Positions 11,127 to 22,977 of a DNA stretch of 64,000 nucleotides are shown here, piece by piece. The notes below the pieces were generated by a model. The model was not told the origin of the DNA. It made no database searches and was given only the letters and a program-made list of their open reading frames with translations. Source of the DNA: Syngnathus acus (lineage: Eukaryota; Chordata; Actinopteri; Syngnathiformes; Syngnathidae); NCBI RefSeq assembly GCF_901709675.1, contig NC_051087.1, positions 14,748,067 to 14,812,066 of the forward strand, written 5' to 3'. Position 1 is the stretch's first letter. The number at the start of each line of letters is the position of its first letter. The translations under genes and the position numbers were made by a program.

Positions 11127-11468
11127 TGTCACGCGCCGGTGTCATCCAGCCATGCCCTACAGCCAGTGTCAGCTTGTCCCGTGATGTCTCCGTGTACACC
11201 GGTCCTCGCAAGCTTGACTCCCCGCTTCTTTACGATTCGGTCTTTGTCCTGTCTGTCCAGGGCTACCTTGTCAGTCCGCAGTTGCTCTCCTCGTCCACGT
11301 CCAGTCCTTGCCAGTGACAAGTCCAGCCGCCAGCTCCTTCCCCTGGCTTACCATCCGGCTACCCACGAATGCAGCCTCGCCCGTTCGCCGCTCCAGCCTT
11401 CCACCGTTCCCCTCTCCCCCCACAATAAAGTCTGCTTTGCATTTGGCTGTACTGTCCGATCTCTCACA
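11127..11468 (+). repeat. 3' LTR of gypsy element 1
   Basis: Begins TGTCACGCGCC as the 5' LTR does and ends CTCTCACA. It lacks about 85 bp of the 5' LTR after position 11150 and has a short extra segment near 11275-11300. Confidence 0.88.
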
Positions 11469-11950
11469 CACTTTCGTCTACTGTTTATTGTTTATTTGTT
11501 TATCCATCCATCCACCCATCCATTTTCTGTACCGCTTTGTCCCCACGGGGGTCGCGGGCGTGCTGGAGCCTATTCCAGCTGTCATCCGGCAGTAGGCGGG
11601 GGACACCCTGAACTGGTTCCCAGCCAATCGCAGGGCACACAGAGACGAACAACCATCCGCATTCGCACTCACACCTAGGGGCAATTTGGAGTGCTCAGTC
11701 GGCCTACCAAGCATGTTTTTGGGATGTGGGAGGAAACCGGATGCATCATCGAGCCGCCTGTTTATTTGTTTAATCTTGTTTATTTATATATTGACACTTT
11801 CGTCTGCTGTTTATTGTTTATTTAATCTTCTTTATTTATATATTGACACTTGTCTGCTGTTTATTGTTTATTTATTTACTCTTATTTAGTTATATATTGA
11901 CACTTTCGTCTGCTGTTTATTTATTTAATCACGTGTATCTATTGCATCTA
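11469..11950. repeat. AT-rich minisatellite interrupted by SINE
   Basis: The CACTTTCGTCTGCTGTTTAT unit resumes after the gypsy element and recurs at about 11788, 11837 and 11890, spaced roughly 50 bp. A SINE piece (about 11500-11752) interrupts it. Confidence 0.72.
11500..11752 (-). repeat. tRNA-type SINE, head-truncated
   Basis: Starts with the (ATCC)n tail and reads as the 3' two thirds of the SINE family found complete at 30.1-35.9 kb, including GGGGTCGCGGGCGTGCTGGA and CCAATCGCAGGGCACACAGA. It ends at GGAGGAAACCGGATGC followed by GAGCCGCC, so the tRNA-like head is mostly missing. Confidence 0.75.
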
Positions 11951-12002
11951 CTGCGGATCTATTCACCACTCTTCTTTTCTTTGTCGTTTTTGTTGTGTCT
12001 GA

Positions 12003-12046
12003 TGTGTGTGTGTGTGCGTGTGTGTGTGTGTGTGCGTGCGTGCATG
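12003..12046. repeat. (TG)n microsatellite
   Basis: A TG array with scattered TGCG units, followed near 12090 by an A run. Confidence 0.85.
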
Positions 12047-12282
12047 TTCACAGTTCAGTGCACATTCATAGTTATTCCCAGACAGAACTAAAAAAAAAAA
12101 AAACACAAGTACAACAACTAAAGAAACTAAAACGATCAGATCATGTATCTAAAGAATGTATTGTCTATCTTTTGGTTCTAAACAATTATCTCTAACAGCT
12201 GCACATGTTTATGTAGGTGTTTTGTTAAAAATAATAAACAGCTGAAAAAGATTTGGTTGCCAAGACAACCATCTCTTTGAGG

Positions 12283-13008
12283 AGACTGGAATTTAAGTCC
12301 GTTCATTTTTGGGCCTGACATGCTCAAACAGCAAAATACTAAAAGAAACAATGTAAAATGCAGATGTGAGCCTTGTTTATACTGTTTGAGTAGTTGATAG
12401 GTACACTGTGGGCTATTGTCACCATTATAATTTTAAGGGTTGTCTTTGTTTCTGCTTGTGCTATTGTTTGAGAACATAAAAAGTGATGTTCAAGGATGGA
12501 TGACTGAGGAGAAACAACTGCTTGGTTATTCACTGACAGGGAGAGACAGAAAGAAAGAATCAAAGATAGGAACAGGGGTTGTGGAGTGTTTTGATGCTTT
12601 TGTCTTAGAAGTTTTTCCTTGTCTTGTCAGAAGCAATTGTCTTCAGCGCTCTCAAATTGCATTACCACAAGCAATGTGGTAGATATAAAAGCATGGTATG
12701 CTAGCCAAGAAATTTGAGAGCTCCATTTAAATATGGTGTTTTACAACTGATCAACAGTCATCAGTATTAAATATGACAAAGAAAGAATGAAATTCTTCCT
12801 CTGAGTGGATACTATTGTGAAATCACAAGTACTTTTTGAAACTAAATATGTATTGTTTACATGTTTGAGACAAATAAAATCCATTCATTCATTCATGCAT
12901 TCATGCATGAATTCATATTTATGAAATTTTTTGAGACTGGAATTCTAAGTCTGTTCATTTTTGGGCCTGACATGCTCAAACATCAAAATACTAAAAGGAA
13001 CAATGAAT
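12283..13008. repeat. Pair of about 71-bp direct repeats
   Basis: The segment at 12283-12353 (including TTTTTGGGCCTGACATGCTC) recurs at about 12934-13005 with a few mismatches, same orientation, about 650 bp apart. The second copy runs into an (AATG)n microsatellite at 13002-13047. No gene was recognised between them. Confidence 0.75.
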
Positions 13009-13208
13009 GAATGAATGAATGAATGAATAAATGAATGAATGAATGATGATTCAATGTTGGTAGGTGGTAAACCTTAGTTTTTATAAATAAACGTTGGAAG
13101 TTTTGGCACAAAGGTCCATAGCTCAGACAAAAGCTATTGACCCCAATCTTACAGGAAGTGTTGAAAGACCAATCTGAAGTCAATTCCAATAGCAAGTAAG
13201 TAGGTAAA

Positions 13209-13221
13209 TGTGTGTGTGTGT

Positions 13222-13319
<98 letters not shown>

Positions 13320-13358
13320 ATGCGTGCGTGCGTGCGTGCATGTGTGTGTGTGTGTGTG
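13209..13358. repeat. (TG)n microsatellite
   Basis: A near-pure TG array with a TGCG-rich patch at about 13319-13338. Cys-Val and His-Thr frames over it are artefacts of the repeat. Confidence 0.95.
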
Positions 13359-13370
13359 CTAAAATAATCA

Positions 13371-13532
13371 GGCACGGTGGTGCACTGGTTGGAACATCCC
13401 CCTCACGGTTCAGAGGGTGCGGGTTCAATTCCACTGTGTGGGGTTTGCATGTTCTCCCCGTGCCTGCGTGGATTTTCTCCAGGCATCCAGCATGCTTGCC
13501 ACCCCCATGGTACAGAAAATGGATGGATGGAG
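13371..13532 (+). repeat. tRNA-type SINE, internally deleted
   Basis: Has the SINE head (GGCACGGTGGTGCACTGGTT), a B-box-like GGTTCAATTCC at about 13422 and GTTTGCATGTTCTCCCCGTG. It then jumps to the tail GTACAGAAAATGGATGGATG, missing the middle of the family. Confidence 0.78.
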
Positions 13533-14382
13533 GATATCTATTAATGTGGCTGTATCTACTCTTATTTTACTGGGTTTTGTAATTACAAGGAAAAGAAAGT
13601 GCATTGCATTCATAAATTCAGAGGTTTTCTGGTGGCTGTTGGGCTTTAATAAATCAATAGTAAAGTACCTGCATAATATTTACATTTTCTTATACCTTGA
13701 ATGATTGAGAACGACAGCTAATTTCTCATTATAGGTGTCTAGACTAGATCCTGGGGTTTGATATACACAGCTTATAATTATATTGGGTGCTTTTTTATTA
13801 TGTATTTCAGTTAGTTAATGTGTTTGGGTTTGTTTACAAAAGTTTCCCTGTTATTGTTTGTAAATGCTTGCTTCATTATAAGTTTGCTGTAATATTATAA
13901 TTAATTAATAATTATATTGTAACATAATATTGGAGATTATTTTGGGATTTTATTTTGTTAATTCGATGAGTTGATTGGATGTCACGTAGCAGACTGATCC
14001 AAACTAATAAATTACCATAAAATACTTTGCTTCTGCAGGTTTACATAGAGCCTACATAATTTTAAAGTAAAATGAGTTTTTTTCACTATGCCTTGGAACA
14101 GGACATCACTATTGTGAGTGTCAAAATGAGATTTTTTTTTCAATCAAAAAAAGCTAACATCTCAACAGAAATTATACTGGAAACAATGTTGTTTCACAGG
14201 AGTAAAATGGATTTGTAATGAGATCCCCTGACAACCACAGACATCATTACCCCAGGCAAGCTGTACAATTATTCATCATGAAACATGTCATGTTGATATC
14301 TTAATATATCTGCTGATTTGACTTTCCTTGCAAATACAAGAATGGTACAAAACACTCCCTTTACAGTAGCTCACAAATCTCC

Positions 14383-14580
<198 letters not shown>

Positions 14581-14589
14581 CAGGTATTG

Positions 14590-15455
14590 TAAGGAGGACA
14601 GGGCTGCTCATCATTGTCTTCCAAATTTGAGTGTTGGCCCATGGTGAAATGAGGTCTCTCAAACACACGTCCCCGGCAATTGTTGTGCAGTGTTCATTGT
14701 TGTTTCACCGTCCTTCCCATCCTCCCATCAATGGAAACTTCCATCTGGCCACAGCTGCCATCTTATCTTCCATTCAATCAGTCACATCTTGCCAAATGCA
14801 AAAATCCTTGCGTCTTTTCGCTCCTAAAAATTAATAACTCAATGCACGTTAGCATTCTTAAAGCAAGAAAAACTGACTTAATGCCGTAACTCGCTTCCAA
14901 ATGGGAAAATGTAAATTCATAATAACTCTTTGTTTTAAAGACACACTGGCATATAATATCAACTGATGCCCCGCAAAACATTTTTGTGTAAATTTGTGGA
15001 CTTAAAAGGACTAACTCCATAGTTGCTTCAAAGCATGCATATGTGTGTGAAGCCGCTTTTCCATTTCAGGTTCCAAGTAGCCTGATACCCCGCTGCACTG
15101 GCTTGGCCAGGCCCTGCCTGGCCTCAGTTGCTTTTCTATTACAACAGGCACCAATCAATCAGAGGTGAACCAACTGAACTGCGCAGTCCTTCACTGCACA
15201 ATGATTACTCCCAGCATGCCATAAGATTTCAGGAGTGGGTGTGTCTTTGCCACTCGTTTTGCCGTGAATCACTGTTGCATGACATTGCAAATTACAGTCT
15301 ATCTAATGCACCAAAGCTTTCACACAGACAAAAATTATATTTTCAAAGTCCAAACAAGTAGGATGGAGCCGCCCACTATGTGCCGCCAAGACATAAAAAT
15401 ACAGTAATACAAAATACATCGTGTTTTCTAATGAGTAACTATATTTAGAATTTCA
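14590..15455. other. Non-coding sequence, nothing recognised
   Basis: Unique-looking sequence without exon-like frames bounded by splice sites. Short frames at 14631-15020 and 15128-15361 lack motifs. Confidence 0.45.
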
Positions 15456-15461
15456 TAGGTC

Positions 15462-15958
15462 CATCCACCCATCCATCTTCTACCGCTTATCTGGAGTCAG
15501 GTCGCGGGGGCAGCAGCTTTAGGAGGGACTCCCAGACTTCCCTCTCCTCAGCAACTTAGTCCATCTCATCCCAGGGGGATCCCAAGGCGTTCCCTGTCCA
15601 ACCGAGAGACATAGTCTCTCCAGCGCTTCCTGGGTCATCCCCGGGATCTCCTGCCGGTGGGACATGCCCAGAACACCTCCCCGGAGGCGCCCAGGAGGCA
15701 TCTTGATGAGATGCCCGAGCCACCTCATCTGTCTCCTCTCAACGTGGAGGAGCAGCGGCTCGACTCCGAGTCCCTCACCCTATCTCTAAGGGAGAGCCCA
15801 GACACCCTGCGAAGGAAACTCATTTCGGCCGCTTGTATCCGGGATCTCGTTATTTCGGTCACAACTCATAGCTCGTGACCATAGGAGAGGGTAGAAGCGT
15901 AGAGCGACCGGTAAATCGGTCTTCACCACGACGGACCGGTACAGAGTCCGCACATTTC
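15462..15958 (-). repeat. LINE 3' fragment
   Basis: The minus strand encodes RWLGHLIKMPPGRLRGGVLG and related degenerate pieces, the style of the C-terminal end of a fish non-LTR retrotransposon protein. The left end starts with an (ATCC)n-like tail at 15462, consistent with a LINE 3' terminus. Only a 5'-truncated, mutated copy remains. The clade was not determined. Confidence 0.55.
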
Positions 15959-16043
15959 ATAGGTATCAATAGATAAAATAGTGAAACTTGTGGTAGGAAA
16001 GTTCACGTGTGTGCCACTCAGCGCATCCATTACTGGTGTTACC

Positions 16044-16209
16044 CAAATAAACCGGAAGTGACCTCAACTAAACCGGAAGTGACTCAAAACAAACCAAAAG
16101 TGCCCCAAATAAACCGGAAGTGACTTAAATTAACCGGAAGTGCCCCCATTTAAACCGAAAGTGACCACATAAAAACCGGAAGCGCCCAAAATAAACCGGA
16201 AGTGCCCTC
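16044..16209. repeat. Array of ACCGGAAGTG units
   Basis: About eight head-to-tail units of 20-22 bp centred on ACCGGAAGTG, near 16051, 16072, 16093 (degenerate), 16114, 16133, 16154 (ACCGAAAGTG), 16175 (ACCGGAAGCG) and 16195. The core equals the ETS-family binding consensus CCGGAAGT. Confidence 0.85.
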
Positions 16210-16800
16210 ATTTTTCAACATATGCTCTAACTTTTACAATTTTTGTCCGACACAACCCGTTTCAACTTTAGAATTCCAAAGTAACCTTTTAAACCCATAG
16301 TTTTTGTTTCGTTCCAAATTTCAAAAAATGTTGGCGCAATTATTTTTTTAAATTTCCATTCATTCTCTATGGGGCATTCAACATTTGCTCTAACTCCTAC
16401 ATTTTTCAACAGATTCAACCTATTTCAACTTTAAACTGTTCATCTTTTGCCTACCTATTCCACAACTTCCCACTTACCAAAAATTCCACATTTCCAATTT
16501 TGAAATTCACGCCAATTTTTCCAAGATTTCATTATTTCCTTCTAATTTCTAAAAATGTTTTTACCGATTCAACCCGTTCCAACTTTCAAAAGTTCATCTT
16601 TTGCCTACCTATTCCACAACTTCCCACCTACCAATAATTCAAAATTTTCAATTTTGAAATTCACGCCAAATCCTCCAAAATTTCGTTTTTCCCTTCGAAT
16701 TTCTACATTTTTCAACAAATTCAACCCGTTTCAACTTTAAACATAGCTATCCCCATATATTTATTCAACCTCTTCGCCTTCACACGCAATTTCTCCAGAA
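16210..16800. repeat. AT-rich degenerate tandem repeat
   Basis: Pyrimidine-rich modules recur, such as CATCTTTTGCCTACCTATTC at 16441 and 16594 (153 bp apart) and CAACCCGTTTCAACTTT in several places. No coding content. It is continuous with the ACCGGAAGTG array and probably belongs to the same repeat. Confidence 0.7.
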
Positions 16801-17830
16801 ATTGCATTTTCTAGTATTACATGCATTTACCTTTTTGTGTGCTGATTTGGGGCTCTCTTTTCCACATCTAGGCACCAAACCAGGCCTTCTGGCAATTTTC
16901 CTGACGCCCCCCTGAGGTTGATGATATTATGTTTAACTCTTATTCCAGAAATGTTATGTTAAGCACAAAGCCAGTTTTTTACTGTTGCATACACATAGTG
17001 TATTCTTTACAAAATATGGGTTGATTTCTGCCTTAATGGGAAAGTGTTTGGTTGCTGTGTTGTTGTGTGCTGTGTGTTATGCATTGCTGTGTATCTGAAT
17101 GCAAAGTAGAGCCACCAGAGTCCAAAGAGTTTTGCAGCAAAAGAGCATATAAACCGGCTGGTAACACTACAACAATGTTTGAAGCAATATGCCAATTACA
17201 CCAAATCCAACAACCAAAGCCTTGGAGGTCAAATCAGACTGCAAATCATCAGCAGCTGCAGAACCAGAACACTTTATCCCATTATCCAATGTCAGCATCA
17301 CTGCGATAAACGCAAAGACTGAAACTGCAAGGTAAAACCTACAGGTGGAAAACAAGTTAAGATAGGCCATGTGCATAGACGATTTTGTGCACACTTGCTT
17401 ACATCTTAAGTTCACCCATTTTGAAACTACTGTACTGTATAATATCTACCCAGCCTATCTTTGTGTGTTTGTAGTGTTTTACAAGGCTTTCATTACAAAG
17501 CAGCCAACTTTTTCTGGTGCTTTGTGGGAGAGTGTTCATTTCTTTGCATGGCTGTGTATAAAAAGCATGTAAAGGCTTAGACTCAGAGATAACACCGTGC
17601 ATCAGAAAATGAGATGTATTTCATGAAGCGACCCTTCAGAAGCACAAGCAGCAACCTCCTTCTGGAGATCTGAACTTGTGCACAATTTGTTTCAATAATA
17701 ACACTGATAGTTTACTTTCTAAAGTGTGGGACATTAACTATGGAATCTGAAAAAAGGTGGCTTAAGGGGAGAGCATGGTGATTGATTGATTTTTATTTCA
17801 TCATATTTTATATATTAATTTTAATCCCTC
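16801..17830. other. Non-coding sequence, nothing recognised
   Basis: Frames at 17052-17309 (plus) and 17007-17415 (minus) are open, but they have no domain-like pattern and no matching pair of splice sites. No repeat family recognised. Confidence 0.4.
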
Positions 17831-17837
17831 TAATTTA

Positions 17838-18111
17838 GGGGTGTCCAAACTACGGCCCGCGGGCCAACTGCGGCCCGCGGTCCAGTTTTTTTTGGCCCGC
17901 AGCAAATTCTGAAAACATAATTGAATGTGGCCCGCACAACAGCTTGAGCACGTACTGAAACATTTTGGCAGAGCACTGTGTACAACCAGTATGGATCAAC
18001 AAATTCATCAATTGATCCATATATAAGGCGCACTGGCCTATAAGGCGCACTGTCGGCTTTTGAGAAAATTTTAGGTTTTTAGGTGCGCCTTTTAGGGCGG
18101 AAAATACGGTA
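17838..18111. mobile_element. Fused ends of two DNA elements
   Basis: Positions 17838-17947 look like a hAT left end (GGGGTGTCCAAACTACGGCC and repeated CGGCCCGCGG). From about 17948 the sequence equals the right end of the TA-flanked element at 55084-57486: CGTACTGAAACATTTTGGCA, the ATATAAGGCGCACTG motif and the terminus GCGGAAAATACGG, followed by TA at 18110-18111. Internal parts of both are missing. Confidence 0.75.
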
Positions 18112-18912
18112 CTGCTAATCCTATTAATTGCACTTTAATTCTACCTTCCTCTGTTGTCTTCCCAGGATTGCTATTCATATAATATGGACTGTCTACTTTG
18201 TTGCCTGTATGTGCTCATGATTGGTTGCTTGCTCACTTCTGCACTCCGACCATGAGTAGTGATTATGTTAGCTGCGTCCCAATGAATTTTACCATATTCT
18301 ACATCTATAGTCCTAAGGGCTCACCATTAATCAAGTAGCCAACTCATTACACGCAACCATTCTGCTTATTGTGAGGATCCAATTCCGTTGGAAAGGAATC
18401 AAGTTGGAAGCCATCAAGTAATTGCCAGAATCCAATAGAGACAAACACATACCAACTGTAAAGGGCACAACTGAACTGTGATTGTAGTAATTTGACTCAA
18501 GAAGCGTGCAGTGTGAATGGGGGCATTGTGTTTGAAAAGGAATCAGTATCTTGCTGACAGGACTCTCGTCTGAGCTATTGTATAGTAGTGCATGGCGGTG
18601 GGCAGCATCCAGTGGAGGAGCAGCTCCAATTGGGCTCCTGGGAGTTTTCACCCAATTAAGGGTGTGGTTGGCATGTCAGTCAGAAGCAAGCTTCAGATAA
18701 AGTAAATGCTGCTGTATGCGCAAAGAAAATCTATACTGAAGGTACCCAGTCTGACATTGTTGCTTCTTTGATTGGAGCATGCCTTTGCTGCACAAATCTC
18801 TCTCCATTACCAGCAGTAGATTGGTGTGCAGTATTTTATGGTAGCTGAATTAAAAGGTCAACATTTGTGTAGCTCTGGAATAGCTTATTCCTCTCATCAA
18901 ACATTTGTAGTG
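18112..18912. other. Non-coding sequence, nothing recognised
   Basis: No convincing exon. The 106-residue minus frame at 18331-18651 lacks domain features and flanking splice signals. Confidence 0.4.
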
Positions 18913-18914
18913 GT

Positions 18915-19257
18915 TATACACTACTGTTCAAAAGTTTGGGGTCACTTAGAAATGTCCTGAAAATAAAATCGCTATTTGAGGATAATGTTAAACTAATTAG
19001 GAATACACTCCATACACTGTTAATGTGGTAAATGACTAGTCTAGCTGCAAACGTCTGTTTTTTAATGCAATATCTACATAGGCCCATTTCCAGCAACCAT
19101 CCCTCCAGTGTTCTAATGGTCCATTGTGTTTGCTAATGGTGTTAGAAGGCTAATGGATGATTAGAAAACCCTTGAAAACCCTTGTGCAATTATGTAAGTT
19201 TTCATGGAAAACACTACATTTTCTGGGTGACCCCAAACTTTTGAATGTGAGTGTATA
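18915..19257. mobile_element. MITE with about 30-bp terminal inverted repeats
   Basis: The left end TATACACTACTGTTCAAAAG and the right end (reverse complement) TATACACTCACATTCAAAAG continue into TTTGGGGTCAC on both sides. It is about 343 bp with no transposase. The outer TA may be the target copy, as for Tc1/mariner-type elements. Confidence 0.82.
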
Positions 19258-20022
19258 TATTTACATACAATAGGAATACAATATTAATCTTTCCATCACT
19301 GTGAGACAAATGGTTTGCGAAGCTCTAAAGGTATATATCCTAGTAAATTTATAATGTATGTTGTGTATTTGCAAAGTATCAATGTTTAGTGATTTTGTAT
19401 GCAAGACTGAACACACAAAAAGGCTACATTTTCAAGTTCAACCTGGGTCATTTGATTATGTGTTTCTCGATCGGATACATACATATCTAGTTTTTTGCAA
19501 TGCGACCGCAGCCTGAATTGCCGGGTTGCTTATATCCAACCCAGACATCATCCTGCGCGCCGCACAGGCGGGCAGAAAGCCTGCTTGGGGGGTTTACTGG
19601 TATTGTCCAGGAATCTGCAGTTATTTTGAATCGCGGTATTGATTTCAATGTTAATCCCACTTGAAACATGTAGCATAAAGTAGACATTTATGTAATAGTA
19701 GTAATTCAGCGACACAGACAGTTAATTTATCAAGTGCGACACTGGCGTGATGTCATCTTGCCTCATTTCCCCACAAGAGTCTAGCTCTACCTCCTCCCAG
19801 TCGCTCCTCTGTGCATATTACATATTAAAAGGATAAGTCTGTACACAGTGGAACACATTTACTTCTGTCAACACTACATTGTGAGTGACGTTTTATCTCC
19901 TTCTGCGCATGTGGGTCACTTTAGGAACACATATCACATATCAAACAGCCTTTAACACGCTCAGACAAAATAAATCTGATTCCACCAAAAAAAATACTGA
20001 GCATTAAGACCTGCCTAACACA
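19258..20022. other. Non-coding sequence, nothing recognised
   Basis: No exon, RNA gene or repeat family recognised. Confidence 0.4.
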
Positions 20023-21362
20023 GCCTAAGCCAGGGGTGGGCAAACTTTTTGACTCGCGGGCCGAACTGGGTTCTAAATTTGGACCGGAGGGCCGAACCAG
20101 GAGCAGATGGACGTAGTGTTTGTGTGAAGTAATATAAGCGACCTGTAAAGGTCATTGCATAAAAGATTTTGGCCTTTAGTAGGTAGTAAAGCATGGATAT
20201 TCCAAACAAGTTTTTTGAAAACAAATGCATTTATTAACAGCATTAAAAAAATAATAATAATAATTCACTAAAAAACTGCTATCAGTGATTCTCATAAAAT
20301 ACGACACTGTTATTATGAATAACAGTCTCCATCACTTCAGTGCCTGCAGGTCAGATTAATGAAAGATGTTTATCTTATGAGATCACATCAAACGGCAAAC
20401 ATTCTGACCAAATATATCATCTTGAAGAATCGGTGAAAGCATACATCTAAATAAAGTAATCAAAACAGCAACACGGTGAGGGGTATCTGAACATCAGAGC
20501 AGAGTTTTAACTCACAAACACCTGGTAACAGAGGTGAGGAAACGGGAAACACTTCCTCAAAGTAAGCCTTAAGAACTTTACAGGTTAAGATTAGTCGCAA
20601 ACAGGTGGTGCATCAATGTCCTTGAGCATCCTGCATTGTTTGAAAATGAGAATGGTCGCTAGTTTCAATCCCTGCTGTGTACAAATCACATTCAAAATGC
20701 ATTTTTTTACAACAAACTTGAGAGCCTCCCCTTCATTTTCAGTGGGAACAGTGTTGTTGGTCTCCCTTTTTTGCTAGTGCGTCATAGTCTGGAGTAAAAT
20801 TTGTTGTGGCAATTCTTAGGAGAGATCCGAGGTGTTGGTCCGTTTACCTCGATCTGTGACGGGTTGATGTTGATGTGGCTGAACGTCACGTCGCGTACGT
20901 CGAGCCAAATTGGCCACTCTTTTTTAAACACTCGGCACTGTGTCCACCTTGCTTTTCCTTGGGCGACTCATTTTAATAGAAGGATTCCAGGGGAAGGTTT
21001 GTGGGTGGCTTTAGCGTAAAACTGTATCTGAAAGCTCAGCGCGCGAATTACAAGAATGCTGTCGTCACAGCCCACGCTCTAAATTCGGGACTGATACAAA
21101 TAGAGCGCGAGTGCGCCATGTCCGTACTACTGAGTACGTACACGCACTTGTGAGTGTGCACCGAGCTTTCTGACACGGCTTCCGGTAGTAAATGCGCAGG
21201 CGAGCGGTTCCCCATCTACTGGGGAAATGCAATCATTGCATGCAAAATGACCAAAAAAAATGTTCAATAATACAATTTATTCAGGGTTGGCGGGCCGGAT
21301 TAAACGGTCCCGTGGGCCGGATGTGGCCCGCGGGCCGTAGTTTGCCCACCCCTGGCCTAAGC
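20023..21362 (-). mobile_element. Non-autonomous hAT, copy A
   Basis: The element spans 20031-21354 (1324 bp) with termini CAGGGGTGGGCAAAC and GTTTGCCCACCCCTG and the 8-bp target copies GCCTAAGC at 20023-20030 and 21355-21362. It shares full-length sequence with copies at 22986, 39609 and 55256. The short transposase remnant near 20750-20970 is damaged here by insertions. Confidence 0.95.
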
Positions 21363-22977
21363 CAATGTTAACATAATAATGATCTCATAATGCTACCCAT
21401 AAATGTGCACTAGTGAATGGAAAACAGCAAAACAAATTACCGGCAAAAAAGTGTTCTATGACGGTTTAAAATGCTGCTAAAATGTCTGTAGACTTTTTTA
21501 GACTAGACTGAATATGTGCACCATCTCACGCTGCTTAAGCTCCCACTGAGCCGCAAAACAAAACATTAAAGTGTTTTTGAAGGCAGCGAATGTTGCATTC
21601 TCAAAAGAGTTCGTCAGGCTTCGTTCGAGGTCGCAAATGTTCTTAAACTGTTCGACAAAGGTTTACCAACAGTGAAGAACAATTTCAACATGTTCATAAT
21701 TACCTTGCATCAAGAAAAGTACAGGTGAACGTCTGGTGACCGTTTGGTGAACATTTGCGCCCTAGAACAAACCCTGACCAACCCTGACGAGAATGCAACA
21801 TTTATTGCCTCTGAAAATACCGTACTCGCAATTGTTCACTCCTCACTGGCTTTACATTCTCGATCATTGAAACAACTCCCGTTCACAGTGGTTCCTCCCC
21901 ACACCGTCTTTCTTTTGCCAACCGACTGGAATGTTCCCAGCAAATTTCAAGTTGCTCCTCTTCCCCTTGTCACTTTTTTTTTTTTTTTTTGCTTTGTTTA
22001 ACTCTTCATTCCTCCCTAACTGCCTCCTGTTTTACCCACCTTCATCGGAGTCTCATTCCTGTATGATTTTCAATTCTTCTTGATCTCAGGGCTGTCTCTT
22101 TTTGATTATCCAGCAGAGTGCAGTGCCTGTAGCAAATATTCACACTGAAGTTGAATTCTGTCAGCTTTTTGGGCTCGTATAATGTCTGGTCGTAGTGCAT
22201 CTTTCTTTTTTTTATGAAAACTTCTGTTCTCTATAGTCGCCACAAGGGACCTACTCATCTATTTTTCAACCAAATAAATGAAAAATTGTGTCTATATTTT
22301 TTAATATTAGTTTAATGATGAAGCTGTTGTTTGGTATTTTGTTTGAACGTTACAAAATTCTCAGGTAGTGCACAGATGCAGTGTTGCCCAAATACATTTT
22401 ATCTTAACCCAGAGATTGTTGTGTTTTCTTTTTGATTCATGATTTTGTTATTCATTGATTCCTTGTGTCTGTGTAGAGCTTCTCAAATGTCAATCAATAA
22501 TTTAATGTGGTCCATCTGTCTTGTTCTCTTATTTCCAGCCAATCACATCCTGCGACCTGTCACGCGTCAATGCTTGTCGCGCTTGTGTCCACTGTCCACT
22601 ATTATTAGCCCCACCTGTGTCGGTCATTTGTTGCATTATCAGCTACCCCCTTATGTGTCTTCTTAAATCCCCTCCACTCTACTACTACCTGCTTATCTGT
22701 TAGCACATTTGGTAGTCTAAATGTTAAGTGGGGAACATACATAATTATTTTTAATACTGTTGGGGTTGACAAATTATTTTGATCATATGATTATGTTGGA
22801 ATGTTGACAAGAATCATTAACTTTGTTAAAACCTTCCACCTTTCCTTGACTCGTTGAAACTTTCCACATTCAGTTGTTGAAACTTTCCAAATGATGTGGA
22901 AACATTCTTGCTTAGTTTATCTAAAATGTTCCACTAGTATCTGTTTCCATAACCTTGTAAAACAAAGAGCTCAGACC

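Larger units (their letters stand above)
4287..11468 (+). mobile_element. Ty3/gypsy chromovirus, old and interrupted
   Basis: Complete outline of a chromodomain gypsy retrotransposon. It has a 5' LTR at 4287-4684, a 3' LTR at 11127-11468 and the 5-bp target duplication CACTT at 4282-4286 and 11469-11473. A purine tract (GAGGGGGGGGGG) lies just before the 3' LTR. Inside, in order: gag with a zinc knuckle, protease, reverse transcriptase, RNase H, integrase and chromodomain. The frame is broken by frameshifts and stops, by a LINE (about 6682-7553) and by a hAT element (8220-9296). Removing both leaves about 5.2 kb, normal for this group. The 3' LTR lacks about 85 bp present in the 5' LTR, which supports an old copy. 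Confidence 0.92.

Noticed and set aside
13180-13582. Long Cys-Val and His-Thr repeat proteins on both strands (also at 14288-14668, 42693-43170 and 63537-63893)
   Set aside because: They are translations of (TG)n/(CA)n microsatellites, open in every frame.
16044-16209. A CRISPR-like array
   Set aside because: The units are contiguous 20-22-bp tandem repeats without unique spacers, in a vertebrate genome.
17007-17415. Coding exon candidates on both strands
   Set aside because: Frames are short, overlap one another, and have no splice-phase logic or recognisable family.
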